The notes: generated from the letters alone by a model not told the origin. Positions 28,466 to 38,733 are shown, numbered from the stretch's first letter. The stretch: 64,000 bases of DNA from Buttiauxella agrestis ATCC 33320 (GCF_000735355.1 NZ_JMPI01000022.1:124025-188024), one strand, 5' to 3'. Translations and numbers: made by a program.

Positions 28466-28772
28466 AATCCACCTCGGTAGTTATAAGGAATTGGAATCAG
28501 TGTGAAAGTTTCAGTGCAAAGATGTCGTAAAAGTCGCAGGGCAGGGTGTAAAAAAAGTATAAAAATGGCGAAAGCCATTAATTAACTAATGGTTAGTATT
28601 TATTTAACCTTTTTGTAACTTAATTACAGCCGGGATTGTAAATTAGTGGCAAAAAGTGACTTTAAGTGGTCGGAGGAGTAGTAAACTTTCAGGCAATGCG
28701 ATACTATTTTAGCCAGATGACAAGTTCTATTTTCCCGGTGTTTGCTACCGGTCACAATTTAAGGGAGGCATT
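28466..28772. other. kdpF-ybfA divergent intergenic region
   Basis: 307 bp between divergent genes. The kdpF side contains the KdpE operator (28545-28566). The remaining part is AT-rich and holds the ybfA leader with AAGGGAGG before its ATG. No other element was recognised. Confidence 0.6.
28545..28566 (-). promoter_or_regulatory. KdpE operator of the kdpFABC promoter
   Basis: On the minus strand, ATTTTTATACTTTTTTTACA continues into CC. It matches the E. coli KdpE binding site (TTTATACTTTTTTTACACC) essentially base for base. It sits about 80-100 bp upstream of the kdpF start. Confidence 0.88.
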
Positions 28773-28979
28773 ATGAGCTTATACAAAGACTATCCACTGC
28801 ATCAGGTCTTCCTGCGTCGCACTTTCGTGGTTCTGGCAGGTGTCCTGGCGTTGCCAGTGATGCTGTTCTGGAAAGATCGTTCCCGCTTTTACAGCTACCT
28901 GCATCGCGTATGGTCAAAAACCAGTGAAAAACCAGTCTGGATGGCGCAAGCCGAAGCCGCATCCGGTGATTTTTACTGA
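28773..28979 (+). CDS. ybfA: YbfA, small membrane-associated protein of unknown function
   Basis: A 68-residue protein ([20 protein letters not shown]) with one hydrophobic stretch at ~18-32 ([16 protein letters not shown]) and a polar C-terminus ending ASGDFY. E. coli YbfA lies at the same place next to kdp. An AAGGGAGG Shine-Dalgarno is 6 nt before the ATG. Function is unknown. It is the last gene in the E. coli 16-min order. Confidence 0.9.
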   Translation: MSLYKDYPLHQVFLRRTFVVLAGVLALPVMLFWKDRSRFYSYLHRVWSKTSEKPVWMAQAEAASGDFY

Positions 28980-28997
28980 GTTTGCCGAAATGAGAAG

Positions 28998-29024
28998 AAA
29001 CCGCCACTTGTTGGCGGTTTTTTT
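28998..29024 (+). terminator. Rho-independent terminator of ybfA
   Basis: The stem AAACCGCCA / TGGCGGTTT with a 5-nt loop and a T run follows the ybfA stop by 18 bp. It marks the end of the conserved kdp-ybfA block. Confidence 0.92.
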
Positions 29025-29113
29025 ATGGCTGAAGATAAGTTGGATTCGGCATCGGCATTACACATCCATGTTTAGCGAATCATGAATCAATGAGCGAAAA
29101 GCATTAGCATTGT

Positions 29114-29119
29114 CTATAG
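29114..29119 (+). promoter_or_regulatory. Candidate -10 element (RpoS-type) of elaB
   Basis: CTATAG in the context TTGTCTATAGTTAGC resembles the sigma-S extended -10 (CTATACT). It lies about 40 bp upstream of the elaB ATG. elaB is RpoS-dependent in E. coli. Confidence 0.45.
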
Positions 29120-29156
29120 TTAGCGGACGAGCATTTTTTAAACACGGAGAACAGTA

Positions 29157-29456
29157 ATGCAACCGTATGAATCTCGTCTTGATGATGATTTAACTTTGCT
29201 GAGTGAAACGTTAGAAGAAGTGCTGCGTTCCTCAGGTGATCCGGCAGACCAAAAGTACATTGAGTTGAAAGAACGAGCCGAACAGGCGCTCAGTGAGGTC
29301 AAAGCGCGGGTGAGTAGTGCTTCTGATAATTACTACTATCGTGCAAAAAAAGCTGTTTATCGCGCTGATGATTATGTCCATGAAAAACCATGGCAAGGAG
29401 TGGGTGTGGGGGCGGCGGCAGGCCTGATACTAGGGCTTTTATTAGCCAGGCGCTAG
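29157..29456 (+). CDS. elaB: ElaB, C-tail-anchored stress protein (DUF883)
   Basis: A 99-residue inner-membrane protein that in E. coli associates with stationary-phase ribosomes and protects against oxidative and heat stress. The N-terminal part is charged and helical (DDDLTLLSETLEEVLRSSGD), and the C-terminus is a single membrane anchor with small-residue spacing (GVGVGAAAGLILGLLLARR). It is the DUF883 family with paralogues YgaM and YqjD; the DDDLTLLSETLEEVL start and the position before menF favour ElaB. It is the first gene of the 51-min block. Confidence 0.92.
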   Translation: MQPYESRLDDDLTLLSETLEEVLRSSGDPADQKYIELKERAEQALSEVKARVSSASDNYYYRAKKAVYRADDYVHEKPWQGVGVGAAAGLILGLLLARR

Positions 29457-29457
29457 A

Positions 29458-29515
29458 TACCCTTCGCCCTTCAAGCTGCAGGGGCGTTGGCTGCTTTTGC
29501 AGCAACCTGGGTATA
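29458..29515. repeat. Short ERIC-derived element between elaB and menF
   Basis: It begins TACCCTTCGCCCTTCAAG and continues GCTGCAGGGGCGTTGGCTGC, the same as the left end of the 4471 ERIC, but ends after about 58 bp in ACCTGGGTA, so the central hairpin is missing. It is one base after the elaB stop. Confidence 0.6.
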
Positions 29516-29540
29516 ATAATTGCGTCGAGTGCCAGCAGAA

Positions 29541-29572
29541 AAATCTTACCCATTGGGTGGGATTTTTTTTTG
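29541..29572 (+). terminator. Terminator of elaB
   Basis: The stem AAATCTTACCCA / TGGGTGGGATTT (with one G-T pair) is followed by eight or more T. It lies 84 bp after the elaB stop and 50 bp before menF. Confidence 0.8.
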
Positions 29573-29621
29573 CCGCCATGACCACGTATAATCAGGGGTT
29601 TTCAGGGAAGGTGAGGTAAAC

Positions 29622-30923
29622 GTGAATTCAGTTGTCGTCGCGCTGCAACAGTTACAGCTTGCATTGAACGCAGAATTTGCGGATGCGCCGGGCTTAGAAC
29701 AACTTTCCGTTGCTATAAGTCTGAGTGATGCCTCGGATGCTCTCGCGTGGTTGACCAGCCAACGCCTGTATCCCCAATTTTACTGGCAACAGCGCAATGG
29801 TGATGATGAAATTGCGGCACTTGGCGCGTTGCGAAACTTCGAAACCTTAGATGCTGCCAGCGCATTTCTCAACGATTATGCTGACCAGCCCACACTTCGT
29901 ATCACTGGCGTAAATGCGTTTTCGCCCACGACAAGCTGTTTATTCCTCCCACGTCTTGAGTGGCGACGCATTGGTGGCAGTGCTTATCTTTATCTTCATT
30001 TGTATAGTGAAACTTCCTTACAAGATGATGCACGTGAGGCGCGACACTTCCTCGAACAACTGTTGCCTGCCAAACTGCTGCCTTCGCAGCGTTTAAACTG
30101 CGTGGGCGAACAACACATTCCGACTCAGCCCGAATGGCATCAGCTTATCGAGCGAGCGACGACGGCGATAGAACAGCACGAACTCGATAAAGTGGTGCTG
30201 GCGAGAGTCACCGATTTGCAATTTACCTCGGCAGTTTCTGCGGCGGGTTTTATGGCGGCGAGTCGGCGGGTAAACCTGAACTGCTATCATTTTCTGATGG
30301 TATTTGATGCCAGCCATGCGTTCCTCGGCTCAAGCCCGGAGCGGCTTTGGCGGCGAATCGATTGCGCATTACGTACCGAAGCATTAGCGGGCACCGTCTC
30401 TAACCATCCGGATGAACATCGCGCCTGGTCGCTCGGGCAATGGCTGTTAAAAGACGATAAAAATCAGCGTGAAAACATGCTGGTTGTGGAAGATATTTGC
30501 CAGCGCCTGCAAAAATCCGTGGGCGCGATTGATGTTCTCCCCCCGCAAATTGTGCGGCTGCGAAAGGTGCAGCATTTGCGTCGCTGCATCTGGACGGAAC
30601 TTGCGAAGCCTGACGATGCGCAATGCCTGGCTTTGTTGCAACCCACCGCCGCCGTTGCAGGTTTGCCTCGGGATGTGGCGCATCAATTCATTACCCAATA
30701 CGAACCGTTTGAACGTGAATGGTATGCAGGATCCGCCGGGTATATATCGCAACGTCAGGCGGAATTCTGTGTCGCCTTACGCTCGGCAAAAGTCACCAAT
30801 AACATGGTGCGATTATACGCCGGAGCGGGCATTGTCGCGGGTTCAGACGCGGCGGAAGAATGGCAGGAAATAGAAAATAAAGCGGCTGGATTACGAACAC
30901 TACTGACGAAAACAACGTTCTAA
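29622..30923 (+). CDS. menF: MenF, isochorismate synthase (menaquinone-specific)
   Basis: Converts chorismate to isochorismate, the first committed step of menaquinone synthesis. It has 433 residues from a GTG at 29622 preceded by GGTGAGG. The C-terminal chorismate-binding fold shows DKVVLARVTDL (catalytic Lys), SPERL, RTEALAGTVS, the VEDIC loop and GLPRDVA.QFI. Length equals E. coli MenF (431). It opens the menFDHBCE operon, 80 bp before menD. Paralogues are EntC and PchA; the operon settles the identity. Confidence 0.96.
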   Translation: MNSVVVALQQLQLALNAEFADAPGLEQLSVAISLSDASDALAWLTSQRLYPQFYWQQRNGDDEIAALGALRNFETLDAASAFLNDYADQPTLRITGVNAFSPTTSCLFLPRLEWRRIGGSAYLYLHLYSETSLQDDAREARHFLEQLLPAKLLPSQRLNCVGEQHIPTQPEWHQLIERATTAIEQHELDKVVLARVTDLQFTSAVSAAGFMAASRRVNLNCYHFLMVFDASHAFLGSSPERLWRRIDCALRTEALAGTVSNHPDEHRAWSLGQWLLKDDKNQRENMLVVEDICQRLQKSVGAIDVLPPQIVRLRKVQHLRRCIWTELAKPDDAQCLALLQPTAAVAGLPRDVAHQFITQYEPFEREWYAGSAGYISQRQAEFCVALRSAKVTNNMVRLYAGAGIVAGSDAAEEWQEIENKAAGLRTLLTKTTF

Positions 30924-31003
30924 ATGCTATTACCGACCCACATCAAAATATTCATCTCAACAATAATTATAATGAGTCAGCAAAATTGACTCAGGACTGA
31001 ACT

Positions 31004-32674
31004 ATGTCGATAAGCTCGTTTAACCGCCGTTGGGCTACGGTAATCCTTGAAGCGCTAACTCGCCACGGCGTGCGCCATGTGTGCATCGCACCGGGTTCGC
31101 GTTCTACGCCGCTGACGCTTGGCGCGGCCGAAAACCGGGCTTTTATTTGCCATACGCACTTTGATGAGCGGGGTTTAGGGCATCTGGCATTAGGCCTGGC
31201 AAAAGCCAGTCAGGCTCCCGTCGCCATCATTGTGACCTCCGGCACGGCAGTTGCAAACCTCTATCCGGCCATCATTGAAGCCGGTTTGACGGGTGAAAAA
31301 CTGGTGGTTCTCACCGCCGATCGCCCGCCTGAGCTTATTGATTGCGGTGCTAATCAGGCCATCCGCCAGCCTGGAATTTTTAGCTCCCATCCCACTGACT
31401 CGATTAACTTACCGCGTCCAACGCAGGATATTCCCGCTCGCTGGTTGGTTTCGACGATAGATCACGCACTCGGCCAGCAAACGGGCGGTGCCGTTCACAT
31501 CAATTGTCCCTTTGCCGAACCGTTATACGGCGAACCTGATGAAACCGGCATGAGCTGGCAACAGGCGCTGGGTGACTGGTGGCAAAGTGATAAACCCTGG
31601 CTGCGCACCAGCTCCGCACAAGAAGCGGTGAAACAACGCGACTGGTTTTTCTGGCGGCAAAAACGCGGTGTGGTCGTAGCTGGGCGTTTGAATGCCGAAG
31701 AAGGAAAACACGTTGCCGCATGGGCAAAAATGCTCGGCTGGCCGCTGATTGGCGATGTGCTCTCGCAAACGGGTCAACCGTTGCCCTGTGCGGATTTATG
31801 GTTAAGCAACAGCCAGGCGGTGACTGAACTTGCCGAAGCACAAATTATTATCCAGTTCGGCAGCAGCCTGACCGGAAAACGCGTGCTGCAATGGCAAGCG
31901 ACCTGTGAGCCTGAAGAATACTGGCTGGTGGATAATCTACCCGGCCGACTCGACGCGGCAAACCATCGTGGCCGCCGCTTATCGTGTGATATTAGCGAGT
32001 GGCTGGAGCTGCATCCGGCTGAGAAACGCATGGCGTGGGATGAAAAATTAACCACGCTGGCAAAAATCGCGCAGCAGGCGGTGAAGAAAGGCACGACTGA
32101 ATTTGGCGAAGCGCAAGTCGCCGCGCGCCTGCCTGAATTGTTACCCGATGCCGGGCAACTGTTTGTCGGCAATAGCTTGATTGTTCGCCTGGTGGATTCT
32201 TTCGCACAATTGCCTGCGGGCTATCCGGTTTACAGCAACCGTGGCGCAAGCGGCATTGATGGTTTGCTCTCAACGGCGGCGGGGGTGCAACGCGCGACGG
32301 CACGCTCGACGCTGGCCATTGTGGGCGATCTCTCAGCGCTTTACGACATGAACTCGCTGGCACTTTTACGTGAAGTCTCCGCGCCGTTTGTGCTGCTGAT
32401 TGTGAATAACAATGGTGGGCAAATTTTCTCATTGTTGCCAACGCCTGCCGCTGAACGCGAGCGCTTCTACTGCATGCCGCAAAACGTCAACTTTGCCCAC
32501 GCCGCGGCAATGTTTAGTCTCAGTTACCATAACCCGGCAAGCTGGGACGAATTACAAACTGCCGTAGACCATGCCTGGCGTATGCCTCACGCGACAGTTA
32601 TCGAGCTGACGGTGGGTGAAACTGACGGTGCGCAAACGTTGCAGCATTTGCTGGCGCAGGTCAGCCAGGCATGA
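31004..32674 (+). CDS. menD: MenD, SEPHCHC synthase
   Basis: A ThDP-dependent enzyme that joins 2-oxoglutarate (as succinic semialdehyde-ThDP) to isochorismate. The 556-residue protein shows the ThDP activating Glu region ([13 protein letters not shown]), the pyrophosphate/Mg site [12 protein letters not shown] and the N-terminal and central Rossmann-type domains. Its stop overlaps the menH start by 4 nt (ATGA). Length matches E. coli MenD. Confidence 0.97.
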   Translation: MSISSFNRRWATVILEALTRHGVRHVCIAPGSRSTPLTLGAAENRAFICHTHFDERGLGHLALGLAKASQAPVAIIVTSGTAVANLYPAIIEAGLTGEKLVVLTADRPPELIDCGANQAIRQPGIFSSHPTDSINLPRPTQDIPARWLVSTIDHALGQQTGGAVHINCPFAEPLYGEPDETGMSWQQALGDWWQSDKPWLRTSSAQEAVKQRDWFFWRQKRGVVVAGRLNAEEGKHVAAWAKMLGWPLIGDVLSQTGQPLPCADLWLSNSQAVTELAEAQIIIQFGSSLTGKRVLQWQATCEPEEYWLVDNLPGRLDAANHRGRRLSCDISEWLELHPAEKRMAWDEKLTTLAKIAQQAVKKGTTEFGEAQVAARLPELLPDAGQLFVGNSLIVRLVDSFAQLPAGYPVYSNRGASGIDGLLSTAAGVQRATARSTLAIVGDLSALYDMNSLALLREVSAPFVLLIVNNNGGQIFSLLPTPAAERERFYCMPQNVNFAHAAAMFSLSYHNPASWDELQTAVDHAWRMPHATVIELTVGETDGAQTLQHLLAQVSQA

Positions 32675-33453
32675 TTTTACATGCGGTTTTTCGTGAAGGG
32701 CGGGATGCAAATTTGCCATGCCTGGTCTGGCTGCACGGCTTTTTAGGCTGCCAGCAAGAGTGGCAACCTCTCAGTGACAACTTCACCGACTGGCCGCAAC
32801 TGCACATTGATTTACCCGGTCACGGAAAATCTGCGGATATTTCGGTCGAAAACTTTCAACACGTTGATGAATTACTGCGTAAAACTCTTGTTAGTTACAA
32901 CATCCTAAAATACTGGCTGATTGCTTACTCACTTGGCGGGCGAGTGGGAATTTACCACGCCTGTCAGGGTGAAAATGCGGGTTTGCAGGGTCTGATTGTT
33001 GAAGGGAGTCACCCCGGCCTTGCGGATGAAAATGCGCGTGCTGAAAGGCAATCCAGCGACCGGCGTTGGGCGCAGCGATTGCGTACCGCCCCCCTAAAAG
33101 ACGTGCTTGCAGACTGGTATCAACAGCCGGTATTTCAGTCGCTCAATGATGAGCAACGTCATGAACTCATTGCGGTTCGCAGCCAGAATAATGCGTTAAG
33201 TCTCGCTGCTATGCTTGAAGCAACGTCATTAGGAAATCAGCCCAATTTGCAGGCCGCGCTACAACAATTACCGCAGCCTTTTTACTACATCTGTGGTGAG
33301 TGGGACGACAAGTTCCGTGCCGTGGCGCAAAGCTCAGGCCAGACACCACATCTTATTACTGCCGCAGGCCACAATGCGCACCGGGAAAACCCGGCCGCAT
33401 TCAGTGCTTGCCTGCTCAACTTATTGCGAAAACCTGGCGAGGAAACACCATGA
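32671..33453 (+). CDS. menH: MenH, SHCHC synthase
   Basis: An alpha/beta-hydrolase-fold lyase that removes pyruvate from SEPHCHC. The 260-residue protein has the oxyanion loop HGFLG, the nucleophile Ser in YSLGGR (~86-92), a catalytic Asp in GEWDDKF and His in [11 protein letters not shown] near the C-terminus, which is the MenH triad. It overlaps menD by 4 nt and menB by 4 nt, so the operon is translationally coupled. Confidence 0.96.
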   Translation: MILHAVFREGRDANLPCLVWLHGFLGCQQEWQPLSDNFTDWPQLHIDLPGHGKSADISVENFQHVDELLRKTLVSYNILKYWLIAYSLGGRVGIYHACQGENAGLQGLIVEGSHPGLADENARAERQSSDRRWAQRLRTAPLKDVLADWYQQPVFQSLNDEQRHELIAVRSQNNALSLAAMLEATSLGNQPNLQAALQQLPQPFYYICGEWDDKFRAVAQSSGQTPHLITAAGHNAHRENPAAFSACLLNLLRKPGEETP

Positions 33454-34307
33454 TTTATCCAGATGAACAAATGCTCTATGCCCCAATTGAATGGCAGGAT
33501 TGCTCGGAAGGTTACACCGATATTCGTTATCACAAATCTACCGATGGCATTGCGAAAATCACCATCAACCGCCCGGAAGTCCGCAACGCATTCCGTCCGC
33601 TGACCGTGAAAGAAATGATCAATGCGCTGGCTGATGCTCGATATGACGACAATATCGGCACCATCATTCTGACCGGCGAAGGCGAAAAAGCCTTCTGCGC
33701 AGGCGGCGACCAGAAAGTACGTGGCGATTACGGCGGCTATCAGGACGCAAGCGGCACTCACCACCTGAACGTGCTCGATTTCCAGCGCCAGATTCGTACC
33801 TGTCCAAAACCGGTTGTGGCGATGGTTGCTGGTTACTCCATCGGTGGCGGTCACGTGCTGCACATGATGTGCGACCTGACTATTGCAGCTGAAAACGCGG
33901 TCTTCGGCCAGACTGGCCCTAAAGTCGGTTCGTTCGATGGCGGTTGGGGGGCCTCTTACATGGCGCGTATCGTCGGCCAGAAAAAAGCCCGTGAAATCTG
34001 GTTCCTGTGCCGCCAGTACGACGCGAAAGAAGCGCTGGATATGGGCCTGGTCAACACCGTGGTGCCGAATGCCGACCTGGAAAAAGAGACCGTGCGCTGG
34101 TGTCGTGAAATGTTGCAAAACAGCCCTATGGCTCTGCGTTGCCTGAAGGCTGCGCTGAATGCCGATTGCGACGGCCAGGCGGGTCTGCAAGAACTGGCGG
34201 GTAACGCCACTATGCTGTTCTACATGACCGAAGAAGGTCAGGAAGGCCGCAACGCGTTCAACCAAAAACGCCAGCCGGACTTCAGCAAATTTAAACGGAA
34301 TCCGTAA
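33450..34307 (+). CDS. menB: MenB, 1,4-dihydroxy-2-naphthoyl-CoA synthase
   Basis: Crotonase-fold enzyme that ring-closes o-succinylbenzoyl-CoA. It has 285 residues from the ATG at 33450 ([17 protein letters not shown]), the start of E. coli MenB; the frame is open 50 codons upstream inside menH. Active-site pieces are visible in [25 protein letters not shown] and [13 protein letters not shown]. It overlaps menH (ATGA) and menC (TAATG). Confidence 0.97.
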   Translation: MIYPDEQMLYAPIEWQDCSEGYTDIRYHKSTDGIAKITINRPEVRNAFRPLTVKEMINALADARYDDNIGTIILTGEGEKAFCAGGDQKVRGDYGGYQDASGTHHLNVLDFQRQIRTCPKPVVAMVAGYSIGGGHVLHMMCDLTIAAENAVFGQTGPKVGSFDGGWGASYMARIVGQKKAREIWFLCRQYDAKEALDMGLVNTVVPNADLEKETVRWCREMLQNSPMALRCLKAALNADCDGQAGLQELAGNATMLFYMTEEGQEGRNAFNQKRQPDFSKFKRNP

Positions 34308-35272
34308 TGCGTCGCGTCGAACTGTGGCGCTTTCAGGTGCCGATGGATGCGGGTGTGGTGCTGCGTGATCGGCGCCTGAAAACGCGTGACGGTCTGCTGG
34401 TGCGCCTGACAGACGGCGACAAACAAGGCTGCGGTGAGATTTCGCCGTTGCCGGGTTTTAGCGCAGAAACGCTCGAAGAGGCGCAAAACGTGGCGCAGGC
34501 CTGGCTACAGACCTGGCAAACGGGCCACAACGACGAATTGCCTGAAATGCCGTCGGTGGCATTTGGTCTGAGTTGCGCGCTGGCGGAAATCAGCGGTGAA
34601 TTGCCACAGCAGGCGGATTACCGCGCCGCGCCGTTGTGTACCGGCGATCCAGACGAACTATTTGCCATGCTTGCCGCTATTCCCGGCGAGAAAATCGCCA
34701 AGGTGAAAGTGGGTCTGTACGAAGCCGTGCGCGATGGCATGGTGGTCAATTTGTTGCTCGAAGCGATCCCTGATTTGCGTTTGCGTCTTGATGCGAACCG
34801 TGGATGGACACCGCTCAAAGCGCAGCAGTTCGCCAAATATGTGAACCCGGATTTCCGCCCGCGCATCGCGTTTATCGAAGAACCGTGCAAAACACGCGAG
34901 CAGTCGCGCGAATTTGCTCGTGAAACCGGTATCGCCATCGCCTGGGATGAAAGCCTGCGTGAACCTGATTTTGAATTTGCCGCCGAACCGGGGCTGAGTG
35001 CGGTCGTTATCAAGCCCACTTTAACCGGCAGCCTGGCGAAAGTTCGTCAACAGGTCGAGCAAGCCCATGCGCTGGGGTTGACGGCAGTCATCAGCTCGTC
35101 GATTGAATCAAGCCTCGGCCTGACGCAACTGGCGAGAATTGCCGCGTGGTTAACGCCGCAAACTTTACCTGGCCTGGATACGCTGTCGTTGATGCAGGCG
35201 CAGTTAGTGCGCGAATGGCCAAATAGCCCGCTTCCGTGCTGGTCACTGGAATCCCTTGAGCGAGTGTTATGA
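34307..35272 (+). CDS. menC: MenC, o-succinylbenzoate synthase
   Basis: Enolase-superfamily dehydratase that converts SHCHC to o-succinylbenzoate. The 321-residue protein has the KVKVG lysine motif, metal ligands in [16 protein letters not shown] and AWDESL, and the second lysine in [10 protein letters not shown]. It shares one base with menB and 4 nt with menE. Length matches E. coli MenC (320). Confidence 0.96.
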   Translation: MRRVELWRFQVPMDAGVVLRDRRLKTRDGLLVRLTDGDKQGCGEISPLPGFSAETLEEAQNVAQAWLQTWQTGHNDELPEMPSVAFGLSCALAEISGELPQQADYRAAPLCTGDPDELFAMLAAIPGEKIAKVKVGLYEAVRDGMVVNLLLEAIPDLRLRLDANRGWTPLKAQQFAKYVNPDFRPRIAFIEEPCKTREQSREFARETGIAIAWDESLREPDFEFAAEPGLSAVVIKPTLTGSLAKVRQQVEQAHALGLTAVISSSIESSLGLTQLARIAAWLTPQTLPGLDTLSLMQAQLVREWPNSPLPCWSLESLERVL

Positions 35273-36633
35273 GTTTTCAAGATTTTCCGTGGCAACATTG
35301 GGCGCAAATTCGCGGTAGTCAACTCGCGCTGACATTAGGGCATGAAAGCCTGACCTGGCGCGAGTTGTGCCAGCGTGTTGATCGGCTGGCAGGCGGTTTC
35401 CAGCAACAAGGTGTGCGTGCGGATCAAGGCGTCGTGCTGCGCTCGAAAAACAGCCCGGAAATGGTGCTGGCGTTCCTCGCGTTATTGCAATGTGGGGCGC
35501 GTGTTTTACCGCTTAATCCGCAATTACCAGATTCATTACTTGAGCAATTACTTCCTGAGCTGACCATTAGCCATGCGCTTACTTTCGGCTCACCGCTCAC
35601 CGTTGCGCATATCAATGCGTTAACGTGGGTGGAAGGCGAGGGTTATCATGCCGAGTGGCAGCCCTCGCGATTTGCCTCGATGACGCTGACCTCTGGCTCC
35701 ACGGGTTTGCCAAAAGCTGCGGTGCATACCGTTGCGGCGCATCTTGCCAGCGCCGCTGGGGTGTTGGCGGTAATGAACTATGGTGCGAGCGGTAGCTGGT
35801 TGCTTTCGCTGCCGCTGTTCCATGTCTCCGGGCAGGGTATTTTGTGGCGCTGGTTGTTGGCAGGCGGTTGCATGGTGGTGCGTGATTTACACCCGTTGGA
35901 TGAAGCGCTGCAAGGCTGCACTCACGCTTCTCTCGTCCCGACACAACTCTGGCGTTTGCTGGAGCGCTCATCTCGCCTGGCGTTGCGCGAAGTATTACTG
36001 GGTGGGGCGGCTATTCCCGTTGAACTCACCCAGGCGGCACAGGAAAAAGGGATCAATTGCTGGTGCGGTTATGGCTTAACAGAGCTGGCATCAACGGTGT
36101 GCGCTAAACGCGCTGACGGGTTGCCGGATGTTGGCGAAGCGTTGCCGGGCCGCGAAGTTAAAATAGTTGATGGCGAAGTGTGGATTCGTGCCAGCAGCCT
36201 GGCTTCAGGTTACTGGAAATCAGGCGTTGTGCAGCCGTTGGTGAATGCGGAAGGCTGGTTTGCCACCCGCGATCGTGGCGTTTTACATGGCCGTCGGCTG
36301 ACAATTATTGGCCGTCTCGACAACCTGTTTTTCAGCGGTGGAGAAGGGATCCAGCCGGAAGAAATTGAAAGCGTTATCGCGCAGCACCCGGCAGTCAGAC
36401 TGGTGTTTGTCGTCCCGGTTGATGATCCCGAATTCGGCCATCGCCCGGTGGCGGTCGTTGAAGCCGATGAAGATTTTGATATATCGCTGCTGACCGAATG
36501 GCTACAGGGCAAAGTGGCGCGTTTTCAGCAGCCCGTGCGCTGGCTGCGTTTGCCGGATGAGATGAAGCAGGGCGGGATTAAGATTTCGCGTTTGCAATTA
36601 ACGTTATGGGTAAAGCGGGTGGCTAAAATTTAG
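35269..36633 (+). CDS. menE: MenE, o-succinylbenzoate-CoA ligase
   Basis: An AMP-forming acyl-CoA synthetase that activates OSB before MenB. The 454-residue protein has the P-loop [11 protein letters not shown] (~140-150), [11 protein letters not shown] and [20 protein letters not shown] hinge motifs, and a C-terminal catalytic Lys in GIKISR. It is the last gene of menFDHBCE. The stop codon lies inside the loop of a 10-bp stem hairpin. Confidence 0.96.
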   Translation: MSFQDFPWQHWAQIRGSQLALTLGHESLTWRELCQRVDRLAGGFQQQGVRADQGVVLRSKNSPEMVLAFLALLQCGARVLPLNPQLPDSLLEQLLPELTISHALTFGSPLTVAHINALTWVEGEGYHAEWQPSRFASMTLTSGSTGLPKAAVHTVAAHLASAAGVLAVMNYGASGSWLLSLPLFHVSGQGILWRWLLAGGCMVVRDLHPLDEALQGCTHASLVPTQLWRLLERSSRLALREVLLGGAAIPVELTQAAQEKGINCWCGYGLTELASTVCAKRADGLPDVGEALPGREVKIVDGEVWIRASSLASGYWKSGVVQPLVNAEGWFATRDRGVLHGRRLTIIGRLDNLFFSGGEGIQPEEIESVIAQHPAVRLVFVVPVDDPEFGHRPVAVVEADEDFDISLLTEWLQGKVARFQQPVRWLRLPDEMKQGGIKISRLQLTLWVKRVAKI

Positions 36634-36645
36634 ACCCACCCGCTT
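36613..36645. terminator. Hairpin spanning the menE stop codon
   Basis: A perfect 10-bp stem AAGCGGGTGG / CCACCCGCTT with a 13-nt loop that contains the menE TAG. A T-rich tail (GATTT) follows on the plus side. It is probably the men operon terminator, although its T tract is weak. Confidence 0.6.
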
Positions 36646-36653
36646 GATTTAAT

Positions 36654-36678
36654 GTCGGGGACGCTGCGTTTGCCCGAC
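36654..36678. repeat. REP-like palindrome between menE and tctA
   Basis: GTCGGGGACGCTGCGTTTGCCCGAC has arms GTCGGG/CCCGAC with the GACGCTGCG core of REPs. It ends at the tctA stop codon (36679), between two convergent genes. Confidence 0.65.
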
Positions 36679-38196
36679 CTACAAACCTGATTCTAATACT
36701 GATTTATTACGATGGCGGCGAATCAAACGCAGAACCGGCGGCACAACGATAACCACAATCGCCATAATCAACAGGCTTTTCGCCACGCCACTTTCCCACA
36801 GAATGCTCAACCCGCCGTTGCTGATAGACAGCGCGCGACGCAGGTTTTGCTCGAGCATTTCCCCGAGAACAAAACCCAGAATCAGCGGCGACATCGGGAA
36901 GTGCATCTTCCGCAGGATATAACCCAGCACACCCAGCCCGACCATCAACAGCAAGTCGAAAGTGGTGCTGTGTACCGCATAAACGCCCACCGCAGAAACG
37001 GCAGCAATTGCAGGCACCAGGAACCACAGTGGAATACTCAACATCTTCGTAAAGAAGCCAATGAGCGGGATATTCATAATCAGCAGCATCACGTTGGCAA
37101 TCAGCAGTGACGCAATCAATCCCCAAACGATATCCGGCTGCTCGGTAAACATGGCCGGGCCTGGCGTGATGTTGTAAAGCGTCAGCGCGCCCATCATCAC
37201 CGCCGTGGTGCCGGAACCTGGAACACCCAGCGTTAACATCGGGATAAACGAACCGCAGGCCGAAGCATTGTTTGCCGCTTCCGGCGCGGCCACGCCGCGA
37301 ATATCGCCTTTACCAAAGGTTTCGCTATTACCGCTGATTTTCTTCTCGGTCATATAGGCAATGGCACTGGCGATGGTGGCTCCCGCGCCCGGCAGAATGC
37401 CGACGAAGAAACCGATAACCGAAGAACGCAACGTTGCCCCGGTGCATTGTGCGGCTTCCTTCATGTTAAACATCATGCGCCCGGTTTTGCGGACCAGAAC
37501 CTGCCCACTGCTGGTGCTCTCGAGCATTAACAGAATTTCTGAAACCGAGAACAGGCCAATAACTACCACAATAAATTGCACACCGTCGGAGAGGTGAACG
37601 CTATCAAATGTGAAGCGATATACCCCGGTGTTGGCATCCACTCCGACGGTGGCAAGACCCAGACCAATCAACGCTGCAAGGAACGACTTCAGCGGATTTT
37701 GCGCCATCATGCTACCAAGGCAGGCAATGGCAAAAACCATTAAGGCAAAGTATTCCGCAGGGCCAAATGCCAGCGACCACTGCGCCAGTGCTGGAGCAAA
37801 AAGGATGATGCCGGTGATGGCCAGCAATGAACCGATAAACGAACTCACCGCAGAAATGGACAACGCCACGCCACCGCGACCTTCTTTTGCCATCGGGTAG
37901 CCATCGAGCGCGGTCATGATGGCAGCCGCATCCCCCGGCACGTTAAGCAGTATTGATGAGATACGCCCTCCGTATTCGCATCCAATGTAGACCGTAGCCA
38001 GCAGAATCAGCGCGGACTCCGGTGGTAATTTCAGAGCGAACGCCAGCGGCAGCAAAATCGCTACGCCGTTAATTGGGCCGAGGCCCGGTAGCAGCCCGAC
38101 GATGGTGCCAACAAAGCAGCCAATCAGGGCAATCATCAGGTTTTCCGGCGTCAGGGCAACGGCAAAACCTTGCGATAAATAGAACCAGGTATCCAT
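36679..38196 (-). CDS. tctA: TctA, large membrane subunit of the tricarboxylate transporter
   Basis: Transports citrate or other tricarboxylates with TctB and the periplasmic binder TctC. It has 505 residues from the ATG at 38196 ([20 protein letters not shown]). About 12 membrane segments are visible. The family motifs [17 protein letters not shown] and [21 protein letters not shown] occur near the N-terminus, and the repeat [19 protein letters not shown] appears later. It is third in a tctC-tctB-tctA transcript. A short ERIC-like element sits between tctB and tctA. Confidence 0.95.
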   Translation of the reverse strand: MDTWFYLSQGFAVALTPENLMIALIGCFVGTIVGLLPGLGPINGVAILLPLAFALKLPPESALILLATVYIGCEYGGRISSILLNVPGDAAAIMTALDGYPMAKEGRGGVALSISAVSSFIGSLLAITGIILFAPALAQWSLAFGPAEYFALMVFAIACLGSMMAQNPLKSFLAALIGLGLATVGVDANTGVYRFTFDSVHLSDGVQFIVVVIGLFSVSEILLMLESTSSGQVLVRKTGRMMFNMKEAAQCTGATLRSSVIGFFVGILPGAGATIASAIAYMTEKKISGNSETFGKGDIRGVAAPEAANNASACGSFIPMLTLGVPGSGTTAVMMGALTLYNITPGPAMFTEQPDIVWGLIASLLIANVMLLIMNIPLIGFFTKMLSIPLWFLVPAIAAVSAVGVYAVHSTTFDLLLMVGLGVLGYILRKMHFPMSPLILGFVLGEMLEQNLRRALSISNGGLSILWESGVAKSLLIMAIVVIVVPPVLRLIRRHRNKSVLESGL

Positions 38197-38210
38197 AAGT
38201 ACTCCGTTCG

Positions 38211-38278
38211 CCCCGTCATCTTTCAAGTTACAGGTGCGTGAGTTTGCCGCCTTCCTGCACCTCGAAATCTAAAGGGGC
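38211..38278. repeat. Short ERIC-derived element between tctB and tctA
   Basis: About 68 bp: CCCCGTCATCTTTCAAGTTA on the left and GCCGCCTTCCTGCACCTCGA on the right. The left end matches TTCAAGTTGCAGATGCGT and the right end matches GCCGCCTTCCTGTAACTCGA of the 4471 ERIC, while its middle of roughly 55-60 bp is missing. It lies in the 93-bp gap inside the tct operon. Confidence 0.65.
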
Positions 38279-38289
38279 TAGATCGTAGG

Positions 38290-38721
38290 TCAGTTCAGCC
38301 AAACACCGAGAGGCAGCGTCACATCCAACAGGCGGTCAAAGGAGTAAAACAACACTCCTCCCATCACCACGCCGGAAATTAATGCCGCCGGAATTGTCGC
38401 GCCAAACAACATGCCGAAACAGGCGGTGAGGAGCGTCGTTGCCAGTGGGAAACCGAGCCATTCAAACGTCCAGGCATACAGCGCCAGGCTGATGACCATA
38501 ATCACCAGGCGTTGCAACGTTCGGCGATGCGGCCATTCCACAACATCCGGGTGGCGTAAAATTAACAGCACCGCGCACATCAACATCAGGCCGAGAATAG
38601 CCATGGGAAACGGGCGTGGCCCAACGGGTTCGTAGCTGTATTCGCTCTGAATTTGCCAGCCGACAAACAGGCCGCCAATGCACAGAACAATCCAGATCCC
38701 GGCAAAAATACGATCGCTCAT
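38290..38721 (-). CDS. tctB: TctB, small membrane subunit of the tricarboxylate transporter
   Basis: A 143-residue protein with four predicted membrane segments (FAGIWIVLCIGGLFVGW, FPMAILGLMLMCAVLLI, VIMVISLALYAWTF and the C-terminal third). Two ATGs are adjacent; the second (38721) has better spacing to the GGAGG (5 nt) and gives the family start MSDRIFAGIW. It lies between tctC (12-bp gap) and tctA. Confidence 0.92.
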   Translation of the reverse strand: MSDRIFAGIWIVLCIGGLFVGWQIQSEYSYEPVGPRPFPMAILGLMLMCAVLLILRHPDVVEWPHRRTLQRLVIMVISLALYAWTFEWLGFPLATTLLTACFGMLFGATIPAALISGVVMGGVLFYSFDRLLDVTLPLGVWLN

Positions 38722-38733
38722 CATCGCCTCCGG

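Noticed and set aside
33285..34265. 326-codon minus-strand ORF opposite menB
   Set aside because: Its length arises from the strong codon bias of menB. No start signal or recognisable domain is present, and menB is intact on the plus strand.
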